From Rhizophagus sp. LPA8_4_AMF (lineage: Eukaryota > Glomeromycota > Glomeromycetes > Glomerales > Glomeraceae), in contig JADRCO010000187.1 of NCBI GenBank assembly GCA_021464525.1, forward strand, positions 1-44,848: DNA of 44,848 nt, read 5' to 3'. Position 1 is the first letter of the stretch. Each line of letters opens with the position of its first letter. The position numbers were made by a program, and so were the translations under genes. The notes below the pieces were generated by a model. That model saw only the letters and a list, made by a program, of their open reading frames with translations, ran no database searches and was not told the origin of the DNA. Below, piece after piece: positions 23,868-34,765 of this stretch.

Positions 23868-26800
23868 ATGATGTCTAATTATAATAATTATAATGGTGAT
23901 GGCAATAGATACGAAGATTGGGGGCCATTAAACGCAAATGATAGAAATGTCCAAAATGATAGTTTCCGGGAGATGGAAAGTAAGCCAAAAGATTCATTTT
24001 AATATCGATTCTAATATAAATTATTTTTTTTTTATTTATTTTTTTTTTGATCATTATTTTTTTTTTTTTTTCAGATGTCATGCGACAGATCAAAGAAAAA
24101 TGGGATTTCATGATGAATGAAGATGCAAGTAATTAAATGTTTACTGAATTTGTTTATTTGATTAGTTTTTTAACAAGTGATTGATTTTGATAGTTTAATC
24201 CTGTTCCTCTTGCTTTGGAATTACTTGATGGCAGTTCACTTGGCAAGGATTACGGAGTATTTAAACAAATGAACAGCAATTTAGATAAAGCTCTTCAATA
24301 TATTGTTGATGGTATTGATTAAGATAATTTAACTTTGTTGCTTACAATTTTAAAGTATTTTAATAAACTATTTTTTATTTTAGATTATTACCAAGGGTTT
24401 AACAGCTCAATTGGTACATTTGGAGGAGTTATCCATAATATTGGAGGTAGGTTTATCTTGTGATTATCTGGTTTTATTCATCTTTCTAACTTTAAACAAT
24501 ATTAGATTCTCAGGAAAGAGTAAGAGATATGAAGGCACAACTTAAAGTATGTAAAGAATCATTGATGTCAAAACGTTCAGATCTTCTTCAATTGTGGTTT
24601 CGTAGTCAACAATATAAAGAGATGATTCGTATATTAGATCAAATGTGAGTATGTTTAAATTAATTCTTTAAAAAAAAAAAAATGAAATTTTACTAAATAT
24701 TTTTTTCTCTCATTATTATAGCGAAGAGTTTAAGGAAACACCAGAAAAATTGGAGGCTTTATTAAGAGAAAAGCATTTTTTAACAGCTTCTAGCATGTTA
24801 TTGGATGCAATAAAAACTTTAAGAAAAAAAGAAATGGCTGGAATCGGAGCTTTATCGGATTTAAGAAGATACCTTAAGGCACAGCAAAGTGTAATTAATT
24901 GTAATATGATGACCTTACGTAATATTTAAATTCGTTAATAATATTATTTTTGTTCATTAGTCACTTCACGAACTTTTGATTGAGGAGTTACACAACCATT
25001 TATATCTAAAAAATTCATATTGTGATAGTAAATGGGTAAAGTACACTAAGGATCAGAAATCATGTATGTAATCTTCTCTTACTTTTTAATATATACTTTT
25101 GGGTTATTAAAGTATATTTATTATTATAGTGCCTTCATCGCTCATGGAATGGAATTCTGGAAAGGAATTCCGCAAGTTAAGTTATGTTTCATCAAAGAAT
25201 AAAATGAATTTACAAGGTAAGCAAATAATTCTGGAATGTTATTTGAATTTATATTGCTTGTTAAAATTTTAATAAATTATAGTCAATACTGCTATTGCTA
25301 CAAGCGCACCACTTAGCCCTAAATCGCCTAAGCCCTTTAGTACTGTAAATCTTAATGATGAAGATGAAAGGGTAAATGATATAATACTCATTTAAAAAGA
25401 CTAGCTATTATTATTAATTTTTGTGTCATATTATACGTATAGATTACAGAAAACACTGATATAAATCCTGAAACCGACTCATTTTATTACATGGAAATTT
25501 TAATGGAATCTCTTGCTACTTTAGGAAAATTACCACAAGCCCTTGAAGTAATATTAATTTATTTTATAATTGTGCAATTGTGTATATTATAAATATATGT
25601 TAATTTTTGTTGGTATATTAGACCATAACACAAAGAATTCCAATAGAATTATATCAATTAGTTGATAAGACAGTTGCTGAAGTGGAAGAAAGGTATTGAT
25701 TAAATCACAGATTTCTATATTTATGGTATAAAATTTATAATTATATAATTTTCTATTTAGGAATTCAGATATTTATAGCCAAAAATCAAAGAATGATGAT
25801 ATAATAGATATATTTACGTTAGATTCTCCGGAAAATGATTCCCAAATGGAAATATTAAGAGATCTACTTTGGACTACATATTCTAAATTAGATGCGGTAC
25901 TACAAGGGCATAGGTTTATTCTTGACATTGTAGAAAGGATTAGCAAGGTTAGAAATTGCTATCTGATTCATTTTTCTTATGATTTTTTACCGTATAATAA
26001 TAATTTTTATTGTTTATAGAGACCAGAATATGCAAAGGTTACAGATGGTTAATATAAATCCAGATTAATTTATTCATTTATGTAAACTTTTGCAGTATTA
26101 ATGATTAATTTTTTCATTTAGAATCACTAAAGATTAGAGTTTACCCTTTCGTTGAAATTTGGAAACCTGTACAAAGTGAGGTATATCTATTGAATTAATA
26201 TTCTACAAAATTTTTTTATAAATACTTTATTAATTACTTAACGAAAATTACTTTTAATCTTTAAAGGTTCGAACTCTTTTACGTGATTATATTACAGAAG
26301 ACGAGAGAGAGTCTGTTTCGGAAAATAGTCATGAGGCTTCGTTTCAAGATATAATAAAAGATAAGCGGGCTCGTGACTCTTCTAAAGTTTGTATCATTTA
26401 AATTAGAAAATTTCTTTGTAATTAATAAGGTTGCTCATCTTTATGTTTTTTGAACAGCAATTATTTAGATTTGGAGATTCAGTACCAAATAAAGAGTTAG
26501 ATAAATATTATGAACAGGATGTTTCAACAGTACTTAAAGAATCATTACCAGAAGTGTTTACAAAAGTACCGGATGAAAGACAATTATCAGTTTTCGTAGT
26601 TGATAGATTTGCAAATACAAATATGACAGCAGGGCATAGACTTGTTGTTAAGCCTGATGCATTTAATGTATCAGTTTTATTTAAACCAACTCTTGCGTTT
26701 TTAGATAAAGTTAAAACTATTATACCACCTAGGTAGGCTTTTTTTATAAAAAAAAAAAATTTACTTGTTTGCCATAAGTCTATTAATGTATGGGAATAAT

Positions 26801-29009
26801 GTATTTAGTACGCAACATTCTTCTGCGGATTTCACAACTTTCTTGGACGACTTTGTGTTTAATGTATTCTTACCACAGATTGGCGATAAAATATTTGAAT
26901 TATTTCGTCAAGCTACAACTGGTAATTTAATTTTTTTCTGAATTTCAATTAAAATATGCTGGAATGACTAAATTTTTTGTGCAAAATAGGTTCAGATGCA
27001 TTCCAAGAAGATCCAAATTACAAAACTTATTCTACATTGCCCGTTGTAAAAGTAAATTTTGATATTATTTAAATATTCTTTTTTGAATTTTTTATATCTT
27101 TATCAGAACATAATTTTTGGTTAATTTTCTTTAGAGCGCATCTTCATTAATGATGATTATAGAAAGTCTTTGTGCTATGCTTCATACTATGGCAAGTCAC
27201 AAAGAAGAATATAATAAAATGATAATTTCTCTACTTACACGATATTATGTAAGGTGTTTTGAGCAATATCAAGGTAAATTATCTTGAATATGAAATAATT
27301 TTTTTTAAAAAAAAAAGTTTACTGAAATTATATTTATTTTACTTTTGGGAAATATAGCAATTGTATCAAAGAACAAAGGTGATGCAAATGTAAAAGATGA
27401 TGCAAATAATCAGGGAATTAGTGCCATTTGGGTACAACAAGATCAATTATCTGAAGTACTAGGACAATATCCTTACCTTGCTGAAGATAGTGTTAGAAAT
27501 CGAAGAAAAAGGAAAATGTTTTGTGATAAGGTTTATAATATCAAAATTATCCTTTTGATTGTATATTAATTTTATTAATTTGATTTGTTAAATTTTTTTT
27601 TTTATGTTGTTAATTTTAGGAAACGAGAATTGAAATGAATTTTAAAAGGAATCGAGAGATTAGCGCAGGGCAATTAATCACTGAGAATAAGAGATTAACA
27701 GCTTTGGCAAATCTTTACCATAGTTTGGTAAGGAGTGAAATTTCGTGATTTAATATGTGAAATAATTTACTAATATTATTTAATTCAATCAGAAATGGTT
27801 TGTCGCCAAAATTTGGGAACTTCGTGGTAGAGATTCTAAACCGAAACCGATAAGCTCAAAAATGGATGATGGAAATTTGGTAAATAAGAATCATTAGAAA
27901 TACTAATTTTATATAATAAATGATATTGACTTTTTCTTGTAATTTAGGCTAAATTAAGTCGTCGTTGGTCATTATATGGTGGTGTTAATGTTAATGCACA
28001 CGCTAATGCTAAAGAGAATGAAAAGAAAAAAGAAAATGAAGAAGAAAAAGAGTGTAGTTTACCATTAACAGGAGAAATGGCAAAGTATGATTGAATAATT
28101 GAAAATTTTAATGTTAAATTGGATAAACTTTTAATTCACGTGAATTTTAGTCGATTTGATGCATTATTGGCTACTTTTCAACAATTGGCGGAACAATCCT
28201 TGTTTACCTTGAGAGTTGAATTGCGGTGCCATACATTACATTATGTTGATAAAGCAATGCGGGAGGTGAGTTTTGTTGAGATATTTGATTATTTTAATAA
28301 GAAAATTGTAACGAATTTATTTCTGTTATATGATTGTAGGGTAATTATCAACTTGAATATGAAGCATATGAACCTGATCCATTTGTTTTAACACTTAATA
28401 CAGATGTGGTAAAATATGATGAGAGTATTGTATCTCATTTACCAGCTAAAGAACACAAGTAAGATTCTTAGAACCTATTATATTTTTTCAATAAAATTTT
28501 GTTATTTTAATTTTTTTCTCTTTAATAGATTTGTATTCGAAGGACTTGATTCATTGATGGAACACGTGTTAGTGAATAATGCAATTTACACTAGAAATTT
28601 AAATAGAAATGGTGTCATGAAAATGACACGTAACATACTTGCATTACAACAAAATTTGAAAAATATTGTTGAAACACCGGGAGAAATTTCTTTGGAAAGA
28701 GCCAGAAGATATTACGAAATGTTTAATATGGGACCTGTCGTATGTATACTTAATCTTTTCACTAAGGATACAATGTTAAGTTATTAAATATTTTATTTTT
28801 TTTTTTAGAATATGTTGAATCAGATTAGAGAACAAGGAGCTATATATTCTTTTGAAGAGTATAAAATCATGTTGGAAATTATGTATAAAATTGACCCAGC
28901 AGAAGATCAAACTGTACCTACTCCTCGTGCTGAAAATCCATCTTCCAGTAGAAGATTATATAACGAAAATCTTTTGGAGTTAAATGAATTAATGCTTGAT
29001 TTTCTTTAA
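23868..29009 (+). CDS. SEC8: Exocyst complex subunit Sec8/EXOC4
   Basis: Twenty-seven exons: 23868-23979, 24075-24124, 24194-24311, 24384-24446, 24506-24644, 24722-24890, 24961-25063, 25130-25216, 25283-25371, 25443-25547, 25622-25692, 25761-25947, 26020-26047, 26122-26180, 26267-26386, 26458-26732, 26809-26921, 26990-27051, 27135-27273, 27358-27530, 27620-27727, 27793-27879, 27948-28084, 28151-28265, 28340-28458, 28529-28739 and 28809-29009. They give 1079 aa. The N-terminal block (FNPVPLALELLDGSSLGKDY, then helices with LLREKHFLTASSMLLDAI and LHELLIEELHNHLY) is the Sec8 exocyst domain; the C-terminal half is helical with FEGLDSLMEHVLVNNA and ARRYYEMFN. Sec8 is part of the octameric tether that docks secretory vesicles at the plasma membrane, important at hyphal tips. 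The second intron (24125-24193) starts with GC: only the GCAAGT donor keeps the frame and the conserved FNPV motif. Two ATGs are adjacent at the start. Confidence 0.96.
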
Positions 29010-30647
29010 TTTAATATATTACGTAATTTTATTTGTTAGTTCTTATATTTATTTATTTATATTTTAATAGGATTTATTTTTATTTTTATTTTATTTTTAT
29101 GTTTTTTTAATGTTAGAAATAAAAATTACATATAAAACATATTAGTATAATAAACGTCTATTTTCAATGTTACTTTTAGTAATAAAATACGTTAACTAAT
29201 GCGTGTTGACGATCCTCCATCATGGTTATTAATGGGAATTTTTCTTATTATTGTGAATCATTTCTTTATCTCTCTCTCTCTCACGAATGTTGGTTAAAAT
29301 TTAAATCTACAGTTCATTGATACATCAATAAACAAAATATACATTTAAAATTCGTGAATTGCACATATGATCCATTTCATTTTTCAATTCGCCAAAAAAA
29401 TATTTTTTTTGTTGGGGAAAAATGATGACAGTTTTTATTGCCAGTTCAGTGACTGAATTAATGATCAATAAAGTCACCTGCGTCTGAAAAAATTTTATCT
29501 TTTAATGATAATTATTTTTTCCTTTTTTTATAACTGACTAGTTTTTCTTTTATAAATGTACCCGTAAAAATTTATATGGTGATTTATTTAAATACTCGGT
29601 TTCGAATTTTTCGTGTGCAATCATCACGATTAGAGATCTGTAATTTTTACAAATATCTGATGGTATTAATGAATATAATGGCTTTAATATATTGTATGAT
29701 GATGAAACAAGTATGAAACATTGTAAGTACTTTTTTTTTACTGGTATCTTTTAATAAAGCAATACTATTATTATAACACATTAATAATTTTTTTTTAAAA
29801 AAATCCTTTTTTAAACCTATTACAATATTAAAAAGGTTCAAATCCCGAATTTATATGATTATCGTTTTTATCATAAAATTTTTACCTAATCAAAATAAAT
29901 CCGATCTTTTCTAATTTTAAAAATTATTTGATGTGAAATGGCGCAGTAATAAATATAAGGATGTATTTTTAACATTTTTAAATAATTACTTAAAATAGTC
30001 TTAATTAAGACGCTAAAAAATAAGAAATTGGAAGAACCAATAAAATCTAGATTATAACGAAATAATGAATTGGATTTAAATAATTTTTGTTATATAGACT
30101 GATTTTGTGTGCAACATTTATTAAATTAGTTGCATTTATTTGATCAATCGCTAGATCAGGATTTATTTCTTCAATTCGCCAGGGTTGTTCTAACATGTTC
30201 CCAATAAAATTTCCAAACGTTCTTACCAGTTTTCTTATGAATCATAAAGTGCAACTTTTTAGTGTTATCTATAGTGTCGGGCAACATTAAGATGAGATTA
30301 TGAGAAGGAAATGAAAGATAGTACGATATTACGATAATAAATATTATTTTTTACGCACGAATTTTTGTGAAACCAATAAAATCTATCAGCTGATATGTAT
30401 ATTCTTTTTCCAATTCGCGACCTTCTGTTCCTACTCGTTGAAAAAAATAAGTTCTTGGTATTTCTTCCCAAATTCAAAGTAATAAATTGCCAAATATAAA
30501 ATTTGTGTCACAATCGGTAAATGAATTGCTTTAAAAAGAACAACAAAAGCTATTCTTATTTGGTTTAGTCTATTATCGAAAACTTTTTTTTTTAAAAAAT
30601 AATATATATATATATAATATAATATATCAAAAAAAAAAAAAAAAAAG
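29010..30647. other. Intergenic region between SEC8 and F-box gene
   Basis: 1.6 kb, AT-rich, no supported gene. It contains a (TC)n microsatellite at about 29270-29282. The phrase AACCAATAAAATCTA occurs near 30034 and again near 30371, and AATTCGCC-type motifs occur near 29388 and 30173. A 12-bp match to a tRNA B-box at 29836 has no tRNA around it. The last 60 bp before the F-box ATG are (AT)n followed by a run of A. Confidence 0.5.
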
Positions 30648-32210
30648 ATGCCCTGCGAACTTCTTCCTGATTGCCTTAATAATATCTTTGAATTTTTAGA
30701 GGATGATGAAAGAACTTTATATTCATGCTTATTAGTTAATCGACTATGGTGTAAACTTTCTGTTAGAATTTTATGGAGAAAGAATATTTGGGATTTACGA
30801 TATAATTACACTAAATCTTCAAAAGTTCTTGGTACTCTAATCTCTTGTCTTCCTAACGAATCAAAAGATCTTTTATACGAGAATAAAATTTTTATTCCAA
30901 CCCCAACCACAAAAACTCCATTATTTGATTACGTATCATTTTGTAAATTTATTTCAATTGACGAAATTAATATAATGATCGAAAATTATCAAGAAATGTC
31001 TGACGACGATGACGACAACGACTATGGCAACGATGATGATAGTGACAGCGATAACGATTACAACGACAGCAGCAGCAACAGCAGCAACAACAACAACAAC
31101 TACAACAACAACAATAATATCAATAATGATAACATTAACAATGACTATAAGAAAGATTTAATTTTAATAGCACAGGAAATAATTAAAATGTTTATGAAAA
31201 AGATTCCTTCATTAAAAAAATTAAATTATTATTTAAATCCTAATGGGATAAATCATGAAATACTTTTTATTGAATTTCCTGGAGCGAAAAATTGTTTAAA
31301 GAATCTTTCAGAATTAAATTGTAATTCAGATATTCAATCCGAATTTTTTTATCAAATGTCAAAAATTTGCCATAATATTCAATCATTAACTATAAAATTT
31401 GGAGAAAAGGTTTCGACTGGATTAAATGATTTAATTATATCACAAAAGAATTTAAAAAGTGTATCATTGAAGCAATCTCATCATAATCTTAAAGATTGGA
31501 CAGATATTATACCTTCATTAATTAAACATTCAAATACTATAACTAAATTACTTTTAAAAGGGGAAAATGATCGTAAACCATTAACATTTATTGCAAATTT
31601 CATCAATTTAAAAGAACTTAGCATAACATTTGATTATTTAAATGCTACATTAGAAGATTTTAAGGATGAATTAAGATATTTTCATTTTCAAAAATTACAA
31701 AATTTAAAATTTGGTTTCGGATGTCCAAGATCTGATATATTAATGGATTTTATAAAAATTAATGGAAAAAATTTAAATTATCTTTATATAAATAGATATG
31801 ATAATTTATTAAATATATCTATACCAAAATTATGCCCAAATCTCAAATTTTTATATACTATTTTTATTGATAAAGAATCTTTAATAGATATTTTAAATGA
31901 TTGTCAACTTTTAGAGTGTATACAAGTGATGTGCGGTCGTTTATATATAAAAGAAAAAGATATGTTGGAAGCTATTGTTAAATATTCACCAAAATGTTTT
32001 CATGAATTAAGATTATATAATTATGCTAAATCTAATATATTATCTAAAGATTTAGATTCTTTCTTTATTAATTGGAGAAATCGTATTCCACAAAAATCCA
32101 TTACTTTTATATGTTTAAATGTTTTTGATGATTTAGAGAAAAGAAATGTGAAAATAATTGAAAAATATAGAAAATTAGGTGTTATTAAAAATGCTAAAAC
32201 ATATTTATAA
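30648..32210 (+). CDS. F-box protein with repeat insert
   Basis: An intronless 520-aa frame. The N-terminus (LLPDCLNNIFEFLEDDERTL, then CLLVNRLWCKLSVRILWR) is an F-box, the Skp1-binding module of SCF ubiquitin ligases. Residues about 117-168 are a low-complexity insert: Asp-rich, then Ser, then Asn repeats. The rest has leucine-rich, F-box/LRR-like spacing (LKNLSELNC, LKELSITFDYL, LQNLKFGFG, LKFLYTIF), probably the substrate-binding region. Large families of such F-box proteins with divergent C-termini are known from Rhizophagus. The insert uses GAC/AAC/AGC codons, whereas the rest of the gene prefers A/T-ending codons, so the insert probably arose by triplet expansion. The target is unknown. 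Confidence 0.88.
   Translation: MPCELLPDCLNNIFEFLEDDERTLYSCLLVNRLWCKLSVRILWRKNIWDLRYNYTKSSKVLGTLISCLPNESKDLLYENKIFIPTPTTKTPLFDYVSFCKFISIDEINIMIENYQEMSDDDDDNDYGNDDDSDSDNDYNDSSSNSSNNNNNYNNNNNINNDNINNDYKKDLILIAQEIIKMFMKKIPSLKKLNYYLNPNGINHEILFIEFPGAKNCLKNLSELNCNSDIQSEFFYQMSKICHNIQSLTIKFGEKVSTGLNDLIISQKNLKSVSLKQSHHNLKDWTDIIPSLIKHSNTITKLLLKGENDRKPLTFIANFINLKELSITFDYLNATLEDFKDELRYFHFQKLQNLKFGFGCPRSDILMDFIKINGKNLNYLYINRYDNLLNISIPKLCPNLKFLYTIFIDKESLIDILNDCQLLECIQVMCGRLYIKEKDMLEAIVKYSPKCFHELRLYNYAKSNILSKDLDSFFINWRNRIPQKSITFICLNVFDDLEKRNVKIIEKYRKLGVIKNAKTYL
31000..31143 (+). repeat. In-frame GAC/AGC/AAC triplet repeat tract
   Basis: Within the F-box gene, imperfect runs of GAC/GAT, then AGC, then AAC/AAT triplets encode Asp, Ser and Asn stretches. 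The tract is C-rich at third positions, in sharp contrast to flanking codons. Such tracts vary in length between strains through slippage. Confidence 0.75.
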
Positions 32211-33279
32211 TTGTTTATTACATAGAAATTACTACTATTGTTTACTATCGTTTTTATTGTTTTTTACAAATTACTATTATTCCATTTTATAAATTTCTAT
32301 TATTATTAACAATCTCTTATAGAAGAGTAAATTATATATCACTGTAGTTGTGCTTTAGAAAAGTAATAAAATTTCTGTTATTTTGTGAAAGAACATTTAG
32401 GACATTTTATAAACTTTAAGTCATTTGAATTCTCCATTTTACAAAACTTTTTCATTATAATTTCGACAACGTGAGAGATGTTATCTTTCCCAGTAATACA
32501 CATATAACTTTAACGGTTAAGAATTCATCAATCATCTAAAATATGTTATTATATTCAATCGCTAAACCTAGATTTTGAAAATACTATTCGAAAGGTAGAT
32601 TTTTTCAACTTAATGACTAATACCTATATTATTAACAAAATTTATTTTTAGCAAATCCACAAAGAAATTTAAAATATTGACCAAATTTTAGAAAACAATG
32701 GAAAGGGTAAAATGTCTGATAATTCATTAATTTAGAAATGAACTTGCAAACTTTAATATTTGTTATTAATGATTAATAAATAAGAATAGTTTGATTATAA
32801 TGGCTCAACCTTGATTTAAAGAGTCAGCACAAAGTGGATGCTATTGCGGTTATAGCGGTTATAAGAGTTATGGATCTCTATATATATACTAAATAAAAAA
32901 AAAGATTAGATTATTTAGATAGAACGTACTATATATCAGCTTGCATGCGTTGCGTTCTTTATTAATCAAAGTGTTTTTTATATAAAAATTTATTAATTAG
33001 CCTTTAATTAATCTAATCATAAACGAGATCATGATCAAATACTCAAGTAAATCATGTTCAAAGTGAACTTGACTTGATAAGCATATATTAGATATCTCGT
33101 TCTTCATCAGGGCATCGAAATCTAACTTATCTAAGTCATTATTTGTTTGATTTGTTCGGTGTCTACCATAATCCTCGGCCTTTTGACTATCTGATTTATT
33201 AGTCTTAGTATCACCTTGTGCGGCATACGTAGCTGATTGGCTAATAACATAAGGTTCAAACGATATACAAATAATTAAT

Positions 33280-33308
33280 AGTTACTCGGCACGAAGTGCC
33301 GAGTAACT
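33280..33308. repeat. Perfect 13-bp inverted repeat with GAA triloop
   Basis: The arm AGTTACTCGGCAC is followed by GAA and then its exact reverse complement. It is distinctly GC-richer than its surroundings. It would form a stable hairpin in DNA or RNA. Origin unknown; it may be part of a dispersed repeat. Confidence 0.85.
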
Positions 33309-34463
33309 GTTGTATTTGCAATAAGCAATGTGATTGGTGGAATTTGCTGAGCGTAACTGTACCTAAAGGAAATAGATACATAGATAAATAAATGAGATAT
33401 TTTACTCGTCAGTCACAGTATAAAATTGTAATTATGGAAATTACTTTTTTACCATTCTGAAAATTTTTCTTGCTCAAACAGTAGGAGTACTTACTTATCT
33501 TGCTTGGTATTGTAACTGGAATAAATATTTGTTGTTTTAATAGAACACAGAAGTAGTGATGGTATGGCGGTTTCAATGGGCCCTACCATTATTACTGTGG
33601 TTGCAATGGAGGTAATTTTGATAGCGGCCATAATAGTGTCGATAATTTTAGTGGCGGTAATAGCAATAATTGGACTTGGTTAAAAAAGGTTTATTTTCTT
33701 TGGGGAAGGTTCTAAGAAAGCAGTTTTTTATTTAAATGATAGTTGCCAAATATAATGCTACCATTTAATCGGTTTACCCTCCAATTATACCACCATTTAT
33801 TTAGTGTTCTTAAATATCTTAATAAGATATAAATAGTCTTAAATTGAGTGGCGCTGAGAATTTTTTATTATATTTATAATGAAAGATTTGGGAATTCACT
33901 CGATTTTGTTTCATCTGACATAATATTAAATATAATAATTTAATTAGTTAGTTATTCCGACTTGCTATTATTAGCCTATAAATAAGATTTACTAAATATC
34001 TTTTGCATAAAACTTCATTGAGCCCTAGTATCACCTTTACATAAATGTATAAGATATAGGAGAAAATTTAAAAGTGAAAATATTTGGCGAATAATGGTTA
34101 ACCGAATGAGAAAATCCAAACTAAAAATTTTAATGATTAATCGTAAACCGATTAGATCAACTATCGCAAATTGACCATAATCTAAGAAAATAAATACCTA
34201 TATAATCATAAGAATACTGATGTATGAGTAACACGGGTCACTGTAACGAACAATTAGTAAAAGGCAATTCATAAATAGTTTAAGAAAACGAATAAGAATT
34301 AAGGAATTTAGCGTCACCCTTTTTAGGGACCGCCAATCAGATACTAACCACCCCACTTAACATACTTCCTCCTACAAGTATGCGTGTGAGGATTCTTATC
34401 ATGGTCCTGCCATGTAAGAGAAGATTTGACGCCAATCCTCGTCATAATTTAATACGATTCGGT

Positions 34464-34616
34464 CAGTGTTGGACCATCTGTCCAATTGGACATTTGGACA
34501 CTATGGACACCTGTCCAATTGGACATATGACCAATTGTCCAATTATTTTTTTACTATTAGATTTGAACAATATGAACATTGTCCATTTGGATTGAATGTG
34601 TCCAAATCCAACACTG
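34464..34616. mobile_element. hAT-type MITE with 8-bp target duplication
   Basis: A 153-bp element has 10-bp terminal inverted repeats (CAGTGTTGGA ... TCCAACACTG). It is flanked on both sides by the identical 8-bp direct repeat GATTCGGT (34456-34463 and 34617-34624). An 8-bp duplication and a CAGTG terminus are hallmarks of the hAT superfamily. There is no transposase frame, so it is non-autonomous. Inside are two perfect 14-bp palindromes TGTCCAATTGGACA (34479-34492 and 34512-34525) and several further TGTCCA/TGGACA copies, which resemble subterminal transposase-binding repeats. The perfect duplication and termini suggest a fairly recent insertion. Confidence 0.88.
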
Positions 34617-34689
34617 GATTCGGTATCCTGAGATGACGCGTGTGTTATCAGTAAGGAACAGGTCTCTTACCTCGTTTTCCACCTTTATC

Positions 34690-34765
34690 AAACCGTGTAA
34701 ATCGTATGAAGAATGAGCTTACGAAAAGTAAGCGCCTATGCTCAGACCCTCGCATAGCACTATTT
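34690..34765. other. Adjacent hairpins in GC-richer island (possible structured RNA)
   Basis: Two potential hairpins lie side by side near 34708-34760: GCTTAC-GAAAA-GTAAGC, then CTATGC-(10 nt)-GCATAG. A third, CATGG-TCCTG-CCATG, is at about 34399-34413 on the other side of the MITE. The island has no open frame across it even if the MITE and one duplication copy are set aside. This could be a noncoding RNA gene, part of an older element, or chance. Confidence 0.3.

Noticed and set aside
29836..29847. GGTTCAAATCCC, resembling a tRNA B-box
   Set aside because: No A-box at the right distance and no cloverleaf can be drawn in the AT-rich flanks.
34380..34595. 71-aa plus-strand frame
   Set aside because: Most of it is the internal repeat of the MITE (repeated CPIGH phrases come from the TGTCCAATTGGACA palindrome).
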